NCBI GenBank assembly: GCA_963920635.1
Contig: OY987301.1
Coordinates: forward strand, 16,100,501-16,164,500
Source: Pseudeuparius sepicola
Taxonomy: Eukaryota > Arthropoda > Insecta > Coleoptera > Anthribidae
Length of the DNA: 64,000 bases
Reading direction: 5' to 3'
The notes below the pieces were generated by a model. It saw nothing but the letters and a program-made list of their open reading frames with translations. It made no database searches and had not been told where the DNA came from. The translations under genes and the position numbers were made by a program. Shown here piece after piece: positions 11,901-24,042 of this stretch. Each line of letters opens with the position of its first letter. The stretch's first letter is position 1.

Positions 11901-14365
11901 GCACCCAAAGCGAGAATCATGACTAGACCATTGTGAGTGCTTCCATATAAAATTGACTTAACTAGCCGCATTTAAAATTAATTACCATGCTTAAAAGGTG
12001 AAATCTATCTGATAGCTGTCATTTAGGATGAGCCTTCAGTCTTGAATTATATTTATTGCGTTAATAGATATTTAACAATCATTGTTTTAACTAAAATTAT
12101 ATCTTCTAGTCCTATACCTATTAAATTTGGTAATATTGGTTTAGCGTAATTAGGGCATAACTAAGAGAGTATTACGATAATACCACTAGGTAGTGGTGCT
12201 GAAATCATCACTTGATTGGTTAATATTTCAAATTATGTCATTTCATTGGTTCATATTGGCAGGCATTGAATTCTCATTCTCATAAAAATAATATTATAAT
12301 CAGTTCACAAACCTCTAAACCATATTTCATTTTGGCTCGTTCCTGCATTTTAGTAGAAATATCTTGAAGGTTCTGAGATATTTTTACGTTATTAATGTAT
12401 TTTATAGTTCTTCTCCCACACGACCAAGCAATTTCAGATACAGAGGACCAATTTAATGTGATTCTGTCAATTACTGTGTAGTCAATAATTGCGCCTAAAA
12501 TTATAATATGGACCAGTGTATCAAGAAAAATATAATTATTAAACCTGAAGACGCAATAGTAAGTATCCTGTTTTCTTCATTAGGATGCCAAGAAAATGAT
12601 GATATTTGACTATTAGATCCAGGATTGACTACTCGATCTAAAACAGTTGGTTCCACTTCTTCAGTACCAACTACAGGATGTTGAATATCATACAAATTTA
12701 AAACATTGCTCTCCCGTTGCAGAGAACACAGCAGGTTATTTCTTAAATACAAAAAGTACTACTGTGGGGGCCCGTTTTAAAAAAATCGCTGTCAACTTAC
12801 TTAGTAGGTGACCAACCGATGCTCAACAAATGTTTTGAATGTGGCAAAGCAAGCACTGGTTTCTCTATATTTCTGGTATCCCACACAAATACTTGATTAT
12901 CACAGAATGAAGCAATGTATCGGTCGTCCCTTGGATTTGTGCAGACCCCATATGCTGCCTTCGCTAAGTTTGAACTTACCATTTTTTGATGATCTGAAGT
13001 TTTATATTTCTTGTGAAAACAGTACCACATATATCTCTGTTGAGCATGACACATATTACAACGAACCTTATACATACAATGTGTCGGGATTAATGTCAAT
13101 AGGTGTAAAGTGTAAATGATGAAAACAATTCAAGTTGGATCTTAATATTCTGGCAACAACACTTGGTCTGAAGAGGTATTGTATAAATGGTGAAATCAAT
13201 CAATAGAAAGGGTTCACATATAGATAGAGATAGACCGGGAGTTAGTGACATATTTTTGGTTGTAATTTTAAGTCAGTATGCAGTTTAATGCGTAACAATC
13301 ATTATTTGTAATGACTCTGAACTCACAAAGGATGCAGTTTCATAACTAAGTAGGTTTATGTGGTTTTAAATCCATTTTTACGAAAGAAATTAAAAGATAT
13401 TTTTTTTAGAATTAACTAACACCATTAACACCAGAATCTCATATTTTTTACTACATGTCCTACTTTGATTGTTTCTTAATTTTTGCGTATATTTTGTTCT
13501 TAATTATTTTTCCAAGGCACTCAAGTAGACAAAATTGTCAGCAAATGGTCACTCGGACATTTGTAACACATTCAAAATTTCACTCATTACATTATCAAGA
13601 CCTTTGAATGTAGGTATACCTCTTATATCAAAAACCTTGATATTTTTCCAATTCATCCCAGCGGCAAGTATCCTAGTATTCCCGTGAAACCAGGCCAAAC
13701 TCTGACATGATTCTGATGACCCAAATTCACAAACAGGGCGAATAACATCAGCATTATTTGGAGTGAAATTATTCGAATTATCATTACTACTTATTTGGTT
13801 TAAGTCCCACACTAAAATACAATTATCTGGCTTATATTTATCCAAGCCAACACACAGCAAATTGCTTTCATTTGGGTTGAAGAGAACAGTGTTACATTGC
13901 CGAGCATGTCGTGGACCTAAAAAATGGTTTTAAAGCAAACAAATAAAGATTTAGTATAATGAAAATTATTCTGTACTCAATTCTTTGCCTGGGAAACCTT
14001 TGGCATCCCATTCAGAGTATCCGAAAGTAGATAACACGACTTTTCCATTACATAACCCAATAGCGAGCAAAACATCTCGCTCTGACTTCGGATGGATATC
14101 GAGCGTTTTTATATAATGTTGGTTGCTTGTACAAGCAAATACATCGGCACAATGTGTGTTAGAGATTTTGGTAACTAAAGAAATAGCAAATAAAAATAAG
14201 CGATATCAGTACAAATCACTGCAACATAATTATTGTATACGATTTCTTACCATGTGAAGTTGTCTCCTGCAATGATTTAACTTCGTACAAGAAAATATTG
14301 TCCGTTCCCCATGTTACGAATTTGTTTTTTAGGGGAGTCCATTGGATTTCTAGTTTGCAAGCCAT
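8986..14365 (-). CDS. mio: Mios, GATOR2 complex subunit (complete, 13 exons)
   Basis: Subunit of GATOR2, which relieves GATOR1 inhibition of TORC1 at the lysosome when amino acids are available. Exons: 14365-14251, 14174-13977, 13916-13620, 12993-12801, 12741-12545, 12494-12313, 11565-11324, 11099-10739, 10682-10544, 10220-10085, 9549-9348, 9297-9119, 9064-8986. Phases agree throughout and give 839 residues (human MIOS is 875). Residues 1-394 form the WD40 propeller (HARQCNT, IWSWHP-like repeats, ASFCDNQVFVWDTR, LYDIQH). Helical solenoid follows (AAAIAVFNL, VAMALSGF, YDGVL). Residues 687-839 form the zinc-binding C-terminal domain: CSYCGKSIS, ACPNCRKPMPRCTICLMNMG, NWFTWCQHCRHGGHSKHM, then ECPTTGCTCRC. 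It is head-to-head with Wdr24. One intron carries a tRNA-like element. Confidence 0.96.
11627..11744. repeat. Long terminal hairpin of the tRNA-bearing element
   Basis: TAATACCTTTCGTTAAT opens an arm of about 50 bp containing ATAATCCCAAAGC and AAAATACCAC. The complementary arm closes at ATTAACGAAAGGTATTA after a short loop. The equivalent hairpin in the other copy (about 24475-24583) is less perfect. Confidence 0.75.
11873..11940 (-). repeat. tRNA-Pro(TGG)-like sequence inside the element, not a working tRNA
   Basis: On the minus strand it reads like a proline tRNA: a box A-like ATGGTCTAGTCATG, an anticodon arm with CTTTGGGTG (anticodon TGG), and a box B-like GTTCAAATCC. The acceptor stem is degraded and bases are missing between the anticodon and T arms. 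I read it as a fossil tRNA moiety in a repeat. Confidence 0.7.
13205..13300. repeat. Fragment of the 45.3-46.5 kb fold-back family
   Basis: AGACCGGGAGTTAGTGACATATTTTTGG and AGTCAGTATGC here are diverged matches, in order, to the end of the fold-back element starting near 45317 (AGACCGGAAGATAGTGACAG ... ACTCAGTATGC). It lies in a Mios intron. Confidence 0.45.
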
Positions 14366-15152
14366 AATTTAAAATTTATATTTATTTTTTTGGCAAAAAC
14401 TAACCTAACTTTCTCCCCCTGTTGAGCCGATCGACGGTTGAGCCCTGTTTTAAATCACAAAATATATAGGTTAGGTTGTTTAAATTAAATTGAGCTACCC
14501 AAAGTTGGCGGCATTGAGACCACTTTACATATTGACAGATGATTCAGGGACCGAAAATAATAATGAATGATTGTTGGTCCATGTGGGGTCTTTATTCATT
14601 GGTATGTGCCCTAATCAAAAGACCTTGGGTCCGTGCAGATATTTAACTTTGATTTTCCATGTTTCACATCTGAATCAAAATGAAAAAGAATTATTTGTTA
14701 GGATGACCACATACTTAACACGTACATCACAAAAAATGTAAAAGATACTCAAGGTTCATAAACCCTCTACCCTCTATGAACCTTAAAGGATATTGATATT
14801 AAAACAAAATAAAGCCAATATCCTAAGCAAACATAAAATTTTCTGAGTACGGCTCTGTCGCAGAGAAACCATTTCTCTGCAGTGGACAGTGTTGAAACCG
14901 TCGATGGAGGAAGGTATCTTCAATCAACGGTTGAAACAGTGACTGTAAAATACCAAACAAATTATTTTACCTATTTTATATAAATCGCACGTTTTTTTGC
15001 CCCATGCAGCGTGTCACACTTTACGTAAACAGTTTAATTTTTCTCAAACAACATGTATTGTAGATGCAATGTCAGGTCAAGAACTTTATTTTTGTTGTGC
15101 CTGTGAATTTTAAATTTTATAATAGTGCGTAATTAAAGAAAAAACAAAAGCG
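14366..15152. promoter_or_regulatory. Shared intergenic region between Mios and Wdr24 (putative bidirectional promoter)
   Basis: 787 bp separate the two start codons, which face away from each other. The region contains CACAAAATATATAGGTTAGG (about 14456-14475, also upstream of M-Ras) and ATCGACGG near 14430. A CCGTCGATGGAGG...TTCAATCAACGG motif lies at about 14897-14931. A hairpin lies at 14751-14784 with arms AAGGTTCATA and TATGAACCTT. No open frame or transposon ends were recognised. Promoter function is inferred from position only. Confidence 0.45.
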
Positions 15153-18100
15153 ATGGCCACATTCCACGTATCTCAAGAGGGCCCAGTTAATGCCTTGGCA
15201 TTAAACAGGGACTACAGTCAGGTTGCTATTGGAGGTCGAAATGGTAAATTGATTTAGAAAGTTTTTAGGTGATGCTGTATCAATATTGTTTTTTTAGTGT
15301 TTAAAGTTTATCAGATAGAAGAAGAAAAATTTCGTGAAATTTGCAATTTAAGGACTTCGAAGCATTTGAATTTAGGTTTTTCTTGCAACGATGTTTCATG
15401 GTGTCCTACCGATGGTAACATCTTAAGGTTGTTTCACAATATTTGGCTAGTAATGAGTTCTTTTAGACCATTATTTGGCTACGGCTGCCACAAACGGACA
15501 CGTGTGCGTTTGGAATCTCACTAAAATGGGAAGAGCGATGCAAGAACAAGATTACCAGGATCACAAGCGTACCGTAAATAAAGTAAAATTCCATGGGTCT
15601 GAGCCATACAAACTTATCTCAGGTTCTCAAGATGGAACGATGAGATACTTTGATATTAGGGTGAAGAGTGCTGTCGCTGTTTTCTTGAGGTATACCTTCT
15701 TACCTAATTGTTTAAATTATTAGAAGCAGTCTTCCTAATACAATATGTAATGTCATAATAATTATTATAATTATTATAGTATGGCATTCCCATTCATTCT
15801 AGGTTTGGAAATTTTTAATTTTTGAGTCAGTTCAAAACGAACCTTGGCAACAACTTCAAAATTGTATGCCTTTTGACAAAATGTCTGATCTCATCAAAAC
15901 TATTCTTCTACTGATCTTAAAAATATGTGTGATTGACATCGTTTCCTTCATATAAGATATATTCATGCTTGATGGAGTTCTTTGCAAAGACGATTTTCTA
16001 TTATCTTATATCTGTCCTCGTATTTGTTTATGTGGGCATATTATTTTCCTCTGTAAATACAACATATTTATACAAAAGTGGAGTATAAGAAATAGGCCCC
16101 TTTTTAACGTTCCCATTTCTACTTTATTTTCTTAGCAATACAGAAAGTGTGCGAGATGTCCAGTTCAGTCCACACAATCCATATACATTCTCCGCGGTTT
16201 CTGACAATGGTAGCGTTCAATTGTGGGACATCCGTAAACCCGAAAAATGTCAGCAGCAATATACGGCTCACAGCGGGCCTGTATTTGCCTGTGATTGGCA
16301 CCCAGAATGTATGTGGCTTGCTACAGCAAGTCGTGACAAAACAATCAAGGTTAGAGTCATTTTAGATTACAACATTTCGGCATGTAATATAACAATTGGG
16401 CTCACAATAAAGGGTTACATAATTTTTTGCCTTATTAGGTATGGGATCTTACAACAAAACCAACTTTGGAATATACCATACACACCATAGCTTCCATAGG
16501 TCACGTGAAATGGAGACCTTCAAGGAAGTATCATATCGCTAGTTGTGCATTGGTTATCGATTGCAGTATAAACATTTGGGATGTAAGAAGGCCTTACATA
16601 CCATTCGCTTCGTTTAACGAACATAGGGACATAGCCAGTGGGGTTGCATGGAGGGGGGATCCGCACGTTTTTCTCAGTAGTGGTCGAGTACGTGAAATAA
16701 TCATTCATCGTCGTGGTTTCTAGTAAATTGTTTACAGGACTGTACCTTGTATCAACACTTGTTTAATGACGCACAAAGGCCGGCGAGTAAAGCAAATCCA
16801 CAGGGTGTTACATTGAACAACAGCGGTGACATTTTATACACACGGAAATTAAATGTCAATAACAATAGTAGCGCGATAAGTTCTAATCAGAATTCCTTGA
16901 CTAAAGCTACGGTAGTAGGACTTATGAGGTAAAAAATAAGTAAAATGCAAATTGGTGTTACTTTGCTTTGGTTTATTGTAGAAAAATATCTAGTACTCAG
17001 ACGTTTGACACTTTTCATCAGGCGTCGAGTGTGATGTACCAATTTAGCAAAATAAACCAAATTCAGAATGAAGAATCGACAAATTTTTTGGCGTTGGCGA
17101 AAAATTATTTATTGCACGGGCGAAGTATATCCGAATTGTGTGAGCATAACTCTGCAGTGGCTAGAGAATTTGGTAAACCACATGTAAGTTTTATATTTAT
17201 TATTTCAAAAAATGTTCACCGTAAAAGCCGTCAAATGAAATGAATAAATTCTAACGCTCAAAAAATAATAATCTGACAACTTTCTATAGTCTATAGCTCG
17301 CTGTAGTGTAAGTAAGTATAGAACACATTAGATTTTTCAGAGCATTGGTTTGCTTTGGGTCTTTAAACAAAATTTTATATTTTCATTCCTGCATACGTTA
17401 CAAAATACTCTTCCAAAATATAATATCTAGAATTCTCACTTCTTGAACTGGTTGAACAGATCATCCCATAATGGGCTCGTATACTTCGGACAAAAATATG
17501 AATTTTTTTTATCTATCGGTAGAAAATGACAAAAAAATCGACCCTTGTCTTTCATTTTTTTCATATTTGCTTTAGATTTGCTGTAATTTTATAAATAATA
17601 CTTTCCCGCCAAAGGTTGTGACGTAGTTGCCATTCCTTATACAAGTGGTATTTCATAATTTTTACTGTAATTCTGATCTAGTTTGTTAGCATATTATGGT
17701 ATTATTAAATACCTGATGTACCTTTCATTAAAAGAATTTATTATTGTTAATATCTTTCAATATAATTTAAATGCAGATCAGGGTAATTAACAAAAATATT
17801 ATCATTATATTAATACATTCTATACGACCCCCATCGCCAGGTAAAAGGCCATGGAAGTTTGGCAATACTGCAGTTCAAATTTGCACTGCAAGTTTGTGTT
17901 ATTATTTGAATAGTCTTTTACATAGCAAATCGAACTTTTCAAAGTATGGAGCAAGGATTAGTGAAGGCGACATCAGACAATCTGCCATATTACCTATGTG
18001 GAATTAGAAATGGTGTGTTCGTTAACAAAAAGAAAATGAAAATATCACTTTAGACATGAATTATTATTCAAACTTTACTAAAAAGGTAACCAATTAGGGA

Positions 18101-21100
18101 AAGAATGAACACAAAATAATTTACAGTTTATTGAGCAATCATTTACAATACAACTTATTTAACTTAAATATATTTCATAAAATTGAAGGCCAGGCCTCAC
18201 ACAATAACCATTATGTGATCTAAAAGGTACCTATATTAATTGATGATTTACCCTGGAATGTATATTGAGCTTTGCAAATTCTCGAATTCGTCTTATTATC
18301 CTCTCTACATGAATTGAAAGGGAAGCAATTCGTTTGCTTTTTATGCTTTTTATGTAGCGCTGAGGCACAACTTCCTTTTTCAAGATAATCTTGCTTCCCA
18401 CAGTTTTGGAAAACATCCAATTCTTAGCATCCCGCTCAAGCTAAAAAAAAAAGAAAAATGTATCTTACTATTCTTTTACAGAAATTATTGCAATAAAAGG
18501 TGCTCGATTAAAGAGTAAGTAAGAACTTAATATTAGTATACACTTTTAATTTATATATGTAATATAAATTATTAACGGGTTATTTTGAGGTTTATTACAT
18601 TCAGGTAGATGTAGTCTTAATTAATAACTCCAAGACAATAAGTAAGTATTAAAAAAAGAAGTAAAAGTGCTTCAAACTATCTATAACAGATAATATGTAC
18701 TTACGTTGAAATGGTCTTCGTAACAATATAAAAACGCAGGCATTTCATTACGTATTCAACTCAATTTTGCAACTAAACTACCGAGAAAAAAAATTTTTCT
18801 TTAGCGTTTCCGAACGTTTAAAGGCGATATCTATCCATTGCAAAAATAAAAAAAAATTGGTATACAAGCCCATTCCCAAGTAGTGTTTATTCTTCTACAA
18901 TTCACGTAATGGTCTGTGTATTCGATTTTCTTCACGAGCGTGGAAATTTCAGGTCGATTAAAAGTAGAAAAACATGCAGTCTAAATAGTTAGCAATGCTC
19001 CGAACACCACCACTGTGGCTCTCATTTCTTGAATTCAACGGAATTTTTTTACTTAGGACTGTATTTTATTGTGTGTAATTAGTTTTACTAGTTTGGAGTG
19101 GAATAGTTGTTGATTTTAACAGCGAAAATCAGCGAAAATTACTGTGAGGCTACTTTGCGCGCTGATTCATGCAGTAATGTTTTTAACAAACCATTCCCAC
19201 TCAAGCTATTAAAACTACAAATAATTACACATAAGCTTAAAATGAGATTTTCTCTCACTAGTTTTATTTGTAACATTTAAAACTGGGATCCCTGGTTTTT
19301 TATATCTAGAGAATAAAACAGTTCAGTAGCTTAGTTTGACTTTGTATATCGGGTTGTTCTAGATATCTGTGATATGGAACATAGTAAAGACAATGTACGG
19401 TGAGGAATTCATGCAGAATTCGATAAACTCAAACAATAATCGGGACGACGTATCTGTTGTAAACGCCCCTGTAAATAATGGTTGTTTAGACGTGAATATC
19501 GACCCAGATGAAAAATCTAAAGGTAGACTTATTTGCAGTTTACCCGTTCTTTTTCCCAATTCGAGGTTGTGTAATTACTTTGCAGGGGGCGACACTCCGG
19601 CAGCACAGTTCAGTGGGGGAGACGAAGAGACTGAAAACGAAGATCAAGTAGATCACGCTTTGATCATTCATAATGGCTTTCCGAATTATTTGAATGTTAG
19701 GTGTGGTTTGCCTAAAGGCGATTTTTCGTTTGGAGAGAACGAGTTGGATATGGAACTTGATGGAATCAATTCAGGTAAATTGCATTACATTGTTTGTAAG
19801 TACATACTTATAAATTGTTATTAGATAAAGTAGGTTTCAGGAGTGTTGGCATACACATCATCAATTTACCTAATCCAGCAAATCGAGGCCACAGCCTCCA
19901 GTGCCGAAAGAAAGAAACTTTTTCTCCACCAATAGCTTGCATTCACTCATTCCGTTTCTATCCACAGAACTCGTGTGTCTCTCCCTTGATTGGTCATTGA
20001 TTTTCCGCGCACCCTATTCATAAAAAACACTCTTCAGAACTATGTGTATATACGATCTGTGTGGTTATGTGTCCAGTGGGCTAAATCACTGTGCAGGCTT
20101 AAACCAAAGGTTAAGATAAGTGCTAATTGAAATATTTTGCTGCCATCTTATTTCTAATGTTATTTTATTATGTACATATAAGTGTGATCACAAACAAAAA
20201 GGTATGGAATAAGTTCACAATATTAAATCAGCCCTAAAAACATTTTAGGAGGTAAAAAAGCTTGGGTGTCACAAAAGGGCATATGCAGTAATTCACATAT
20301 ATAAGAATAAACCTTGTGTCTCTGATTGATACAAAAGTTGACGACGTCTATGCCAACACTCCTGAGATCTACTTTAATAGCAATAGCATTAATGATTGCT
20401 ATTACGACATTATTATAAGAATTGGGTAAGAGTAATAAATACTATTGTCTTAATACCCATTAAATGGGAGTTGCATACACTATTTTTTCTACAACTGGTC
20501 ATAACGAAAATAACTACGTGCTTTTCAAAATATATTAAACCTAAAAAGAAATATTTCGAAATGGAATAATGTATCTATAAAATGTTTTTAGATAATCGAC
20601 AAACAAAACATTTAGGATGGTCTGGAAACTAGTTAATCTTATTTTTGTCTCCAATTCATAAACTAAAAATAAAATTGTTCATGTTTTTGCTGTCTTTGTG
20701 ATAATAAATTGTGGGATGTTCTACAATTTCCAGTGAACTTAAATTTTCAATTTCACTTTCATTGTCGCGCTTTTTCACTGATTTTACTGCAAAAAGTATA
20801 AATCTTACGAATTCACTAATAAGTAAAGGGTATGATATTGTCCGAAATAATGGAAATCTGTATCATAACTGAACATGAATCTCATTCTAGTACCAGAAGT
20901 AAATAATAAATCAATTAAAAAAATATTTTTTTAGGTTTAAAGCTTGCGATTTTTTTCTTTTACAGTAGAAATCACTTTTAGTTTGTATCAAAGCTTTTTT
21001 GTTTGCTTCAAACACTAAAATTTCCAATTTTATTTTGTATAATAGTGCCTAAAAGATTTAAATATTTTATCGTTTCTTTCCACAAAATGCATTGGGAGAC

Positions 21101-23463
21101 TCGAACTTTATGGAAATTTTAGACCGGTAGTTTATTTTTTATATGATTTGTGTTTTTGTTTATTTGTAAGTTGAATGAAGTAATAATTTTGTGTTATGTA
21201 GTAGATAGTAAATATACCTGTTTTAAGAGTGCATGTTGTAGAGAAGAAAATTGGTAGCTAGCTTAATAAGTTGCACATAAATAATATGTTTATAATTTTC
21301 ATGATAATCATTCAGGAAAGAACAAACTAAATATATTTGAAAAAAAAAAAAACCAAACTGTCAAAAACTTAATAATAATAATAGCTGACAATAATGCCTT
21401 TTTATTCATTTGAGTGCTGCAAAAATTATTTTTGGAGAGAATATTCTTCATTTATTCTGTTTTGATAAAAATATTGGGAGAACTAAATGTTGGAAAATTT
21501 ATTTAGGTAAATTAAATGTTATGTTTTGTTACGGACAAAAGACAAGTGAATACAAGAAACATACCTATTTCGGCACATTGCATCACATTAGAATATTATG
21601 TAGTTTTCATAGAACCATTCTTATTTAGTCGTGTAATTTTATAAATCTAAGTAAGTAGGCTGAGTCCCTTTATAATGGCTGGCAATACAGGGTTTTCGAT
21701 AAATATGGGCCAATCTCGCGGGATAACGTAGGGGACATCAAAATATTTTCATTAAGCTTAACAACTATGGGTCAAATCTCAATAGTTACTGAGATACATG
21801 GCATTGTAGTTCTTTTTTGGAAATTGAATTATGGTAATATTTCCCAAAATAATAAAGCTGCTGAACTGTAATTTGGTACGGTATTTCTAAAGTCACTTGG
21901 AGCAGCATAAAAACCTTTGAATTTTATACGGGTGATTTCTGCTGATAAGTCTGGTATTTTTACCACTAGCAGAGCGTGGTAAATGTTATGAAATAGATCG
22001 CGCTCGTATATCACTGTGTTCCAAGTGAGTTTTTTTTTATATTTTACCAGGGTAGCTCGAGAACAGGTGCTTCCGACAATGAAATACTTGCATGGGCTAC
22101 ACTGTTCGACGGCTGGCCACTTGTACAGCGAAATGCGGTGGATAGGCGTGCGATAATTTCACAGATTTTAGGATATACCTACTTGAGTAAATAGTTGTAA
22201 TCGATATGGCTTTTTAGAGACCTTTTGATAATATTGTAGGGTGCAATAACCTTTACGTTGTGTTTGACGACAACCTTAAAAAAACCTTAAAAGTGAAATA
22301 TTGTGTTGCTTGTATAATATGTATATTTTTGAAAACTGCGTGACGCTTATGTCCTATATCCTTTTTTGTGACGCCAATTAGAGTTTTTTTATGCTGTTTC
22401 AAGTGACTTTAGAAATACCATACTGCTGGATTTTTGGGGACGGAGAATAAACTGACAAGTTTCTACGTATCTCACAGAGGGTGCCATTTGCTCTATTTTT
22501 GGATCGTACTTTTACTTGTAACTTTTTGAAGTTATCTTTTGGTCTTGTGGGTCCCTCATTTGAGTGCAACAGCAAAAGTGTACTCTTGTTTCCTAACGAT
22601 AACATCAATCATTTGCCTAATTATTGTCAGCTTAACCCTCGGCATTCTTCGAATTCTATAATATCTACCTACACACACATAATTAATGCTTCCACACCTG
22701 TGGAACCTGTACCATTCCAGGCGGGGAATGTTATTTTGCAGATTACCACAACGGCTTCCAGAGTTACAACCAAATCTCGATGGACTGCCAGGACTGGTCC
22801 CTACCTAACGAGGCATTTCCCATCCGCCACGAGATTAACGATCGCGCCTCACCCCCCGAGCAATACCCCAACCGCCATTCGCCCGACATTCACGAAGACA
22901 CTCACACTATTCAGACTGACGAGCAGCACGTCGGTTTGCTGATCGTTTCGAAGCCCCCGAAAAAGAACACCTGGGATCCGAGTACGATTGTGGTCGAGGC
23001 GTTGAAACATCACGCGACTCTGGGCGACATTCAAACGGCGGCGAGTATTTTGATAGTTCTCGGGGACTGCAGAAAGTACCTGGCGGTTTTGGACGAGGCC
23101 ACCCAGGAACATTGGCTGTTGGGGTATATCGAACTGTTGAGCAGATACAAACTTTGGAATATAGCGACACAAGTGATAAAGCTGTCGTGGTTGCCGTCGA
23201 TCAACCAGTTGAGTCAGCAAAGTACGACGATCAACACGAATTGTGGTAAATGCACGAAACCGTTGCAAAGGGTGGGGTGGTTGTGCGACAGGTGTCACAC
23301 GTCGGAATATGGTTTGTGTAGTATATGCCATCAGGTTGTCAAAGGACTGTATGTTTGGTGTCAGGGATGTTCGCACGGTGGACATATTGCGCATATGAAA
23401 CAGTGGTTTTCGAGATACAAAGAGTGCCCGACGGGCTGCGGTCACATGTGCGAATATAAATAA
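15153..23463 (+). CDS. Wdr24: Wdr24, GATOR2 complex subunit (complete, nine exons)
   Basis: GATOR2 subunit of the amino-acid-sensing TORC1 pathway. Exons: 15153-15243, 15298-15414, 15467-15689, 16136-16349, 16439-16687, 16738-16928, 16982-17183, 19363-19774, 22721-23463; 813 residues (human WDR24 is 790). Residues 1 to about 300 are the WD40 propeller: [82 protein letters not shown]. After a linker, the C-terminal part has [31 protein letters not shown] and a RING-like zinc module (residues 741-813: [43 protein letters not shown]). Exon 9 has two in-frame acceptors, 22721 and 22742. I prefer 22721, which keeps [14 protein letters not shown] near 23955 may end the transcript. Confidence 0.96.
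17184..19362 (+). other. Wdr24 intron 7
   Basis: A 2.2-kb AT-rich intron. Apart from the minus-strand transposase remnant at 18231-18416, no exon-like sequence was recognised. The plus-strand frame at 17771-18007 has no recognisable homology. Confidence 0.6.
18231..18416 (-). pseudogene. Transposase remnant, DDE_Tnp_4-like (PIF/Harbinger type)
   Basis: A 61-codon minus-strand frame contains [21 protein letters not shown]. The pattern R-IAS-x-x-IHVER-x-I-x-RI-x-x-F is typical of the C-terminal end of DDE_Tnp_4 transposases, after the last catalytic acidic residue. The upstream catalytic parts are not found nearby. The element sits in an intron of Wdr24 and reads opposite to it. Confidence 0.55.
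19775..22720 (+). other. Wdr24 intron 8 with an inverted repeat pair
   Basis: A 2.9-kb intron. A segment GTATTTCTAAAGTCACTTGG followed by CAGCATAAAAA (about 21881-21915) recurs inverted at about 22390-22425, bracketing roughly 0.5 kb. This suggests a decayed inverted-repeat element. The rest is AT-rich without recognisable coding sequence. Confidence 0.4.
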
Positions 23464-23582
23464 CAGAGACTGACAGTACCTATTTATTTTTTATTTATGT
23501 GACATTTTTTTACAGGACTTATTATTTACATTTACTTATTTATTGTACATAGTTTACTCTGTGTATATTGTATATAAACTTG

Positions 23583-23770
23583 AAACCGTTGACTGACGTA
23601 TTTATAAGACTTCTCACGGCTACGGCTTAATTTTCTGGAATATAGATGGCTCTGATGGCCAACAATGTATTTTCCATTGTATTTTGACTCCGAAAATCAT
23701 ATGGTGAGGCATAGAACTGTAAAACATGACAGCCGTGAGCATTCTTTATTAATATGTTAGTCAACGCTTA
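23583..23770. mobile_element. MITE copy 2 (same family as 7439-7622), in the Wdr24 3' region
   Basis: Read in reverse, it matches the Ral-intron MITE along its whole length: GCGTTGACTAAC, CTCACGGCTGTCATG, TACATTGTTGGCCATC, CGTGAGAAGTCTTA, CGTCAGTCAACG. The inverted ends are of similar length. It lies about 120 bp after the Wdr24 stop codon, so it may be part of the 3' UTR. Confidence 0.8.
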
Positions 23771-24042
23771 AAACATTTTGTTCTTCTAATGATGCAGATG
23801 TTTACAGTGTAAAAACAAAACCTGAAATTCCATAACAGTACATTATAGATTATTATTTATTTAAATTTTGTAAATATAATGGAACGTTTAAGTCTTATTA
23901 TTAATGTTGAAACAAATTTATAAATTGCATCCAGATTAAAGAACATTGCCCCAAATAAAAAAATTACATTTTAGTACAGTTTTTGTCTGGTTTTAATTCA
24001 TAACTTATTTTCTAGAAAATTAGAACAAGGTAGTAACTAATA

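Larger units (their letters stand above)
11592..12303 (-). mobile_element. Composite element with tRNA-Pro-like body (copy 1, in a Mios intron)
   Basis: Read on the minus strand, it starts with GAGAATTCAATGCCTGCC and runs through CCAATATGAACCAATG. Next come the tRNA-like segment (11940-11873) and a stretch containing AATACAACTCGTGGTA. It ends with a long imperfect hairpin (11627-11744) and ATAATAGGCAC. The same order of blocks occurs at 24043-24604 on the plus strand. It fills much of the intron between the exons ending at 12313 and starting at 11565. Confidence 0.75.

Noticed and set aside
12808..13119. 103-codon plus-strand frame
   Set aside because: Antisense to the Mios exon at 12801-12993 and adjoining intron.
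22481..22942. 153-codon plus-strand frame near the last Wdr24 exon
   Set aside because: Different frame from Wdr24; it crosses the intron-exon boundary and has low-complexity content.
22849..23445. 198-codon minus-strand frame
   Set aside because: Antisense shadow of the last Wdr24 exon, whose plus-strand frame is clearly the conserved one.
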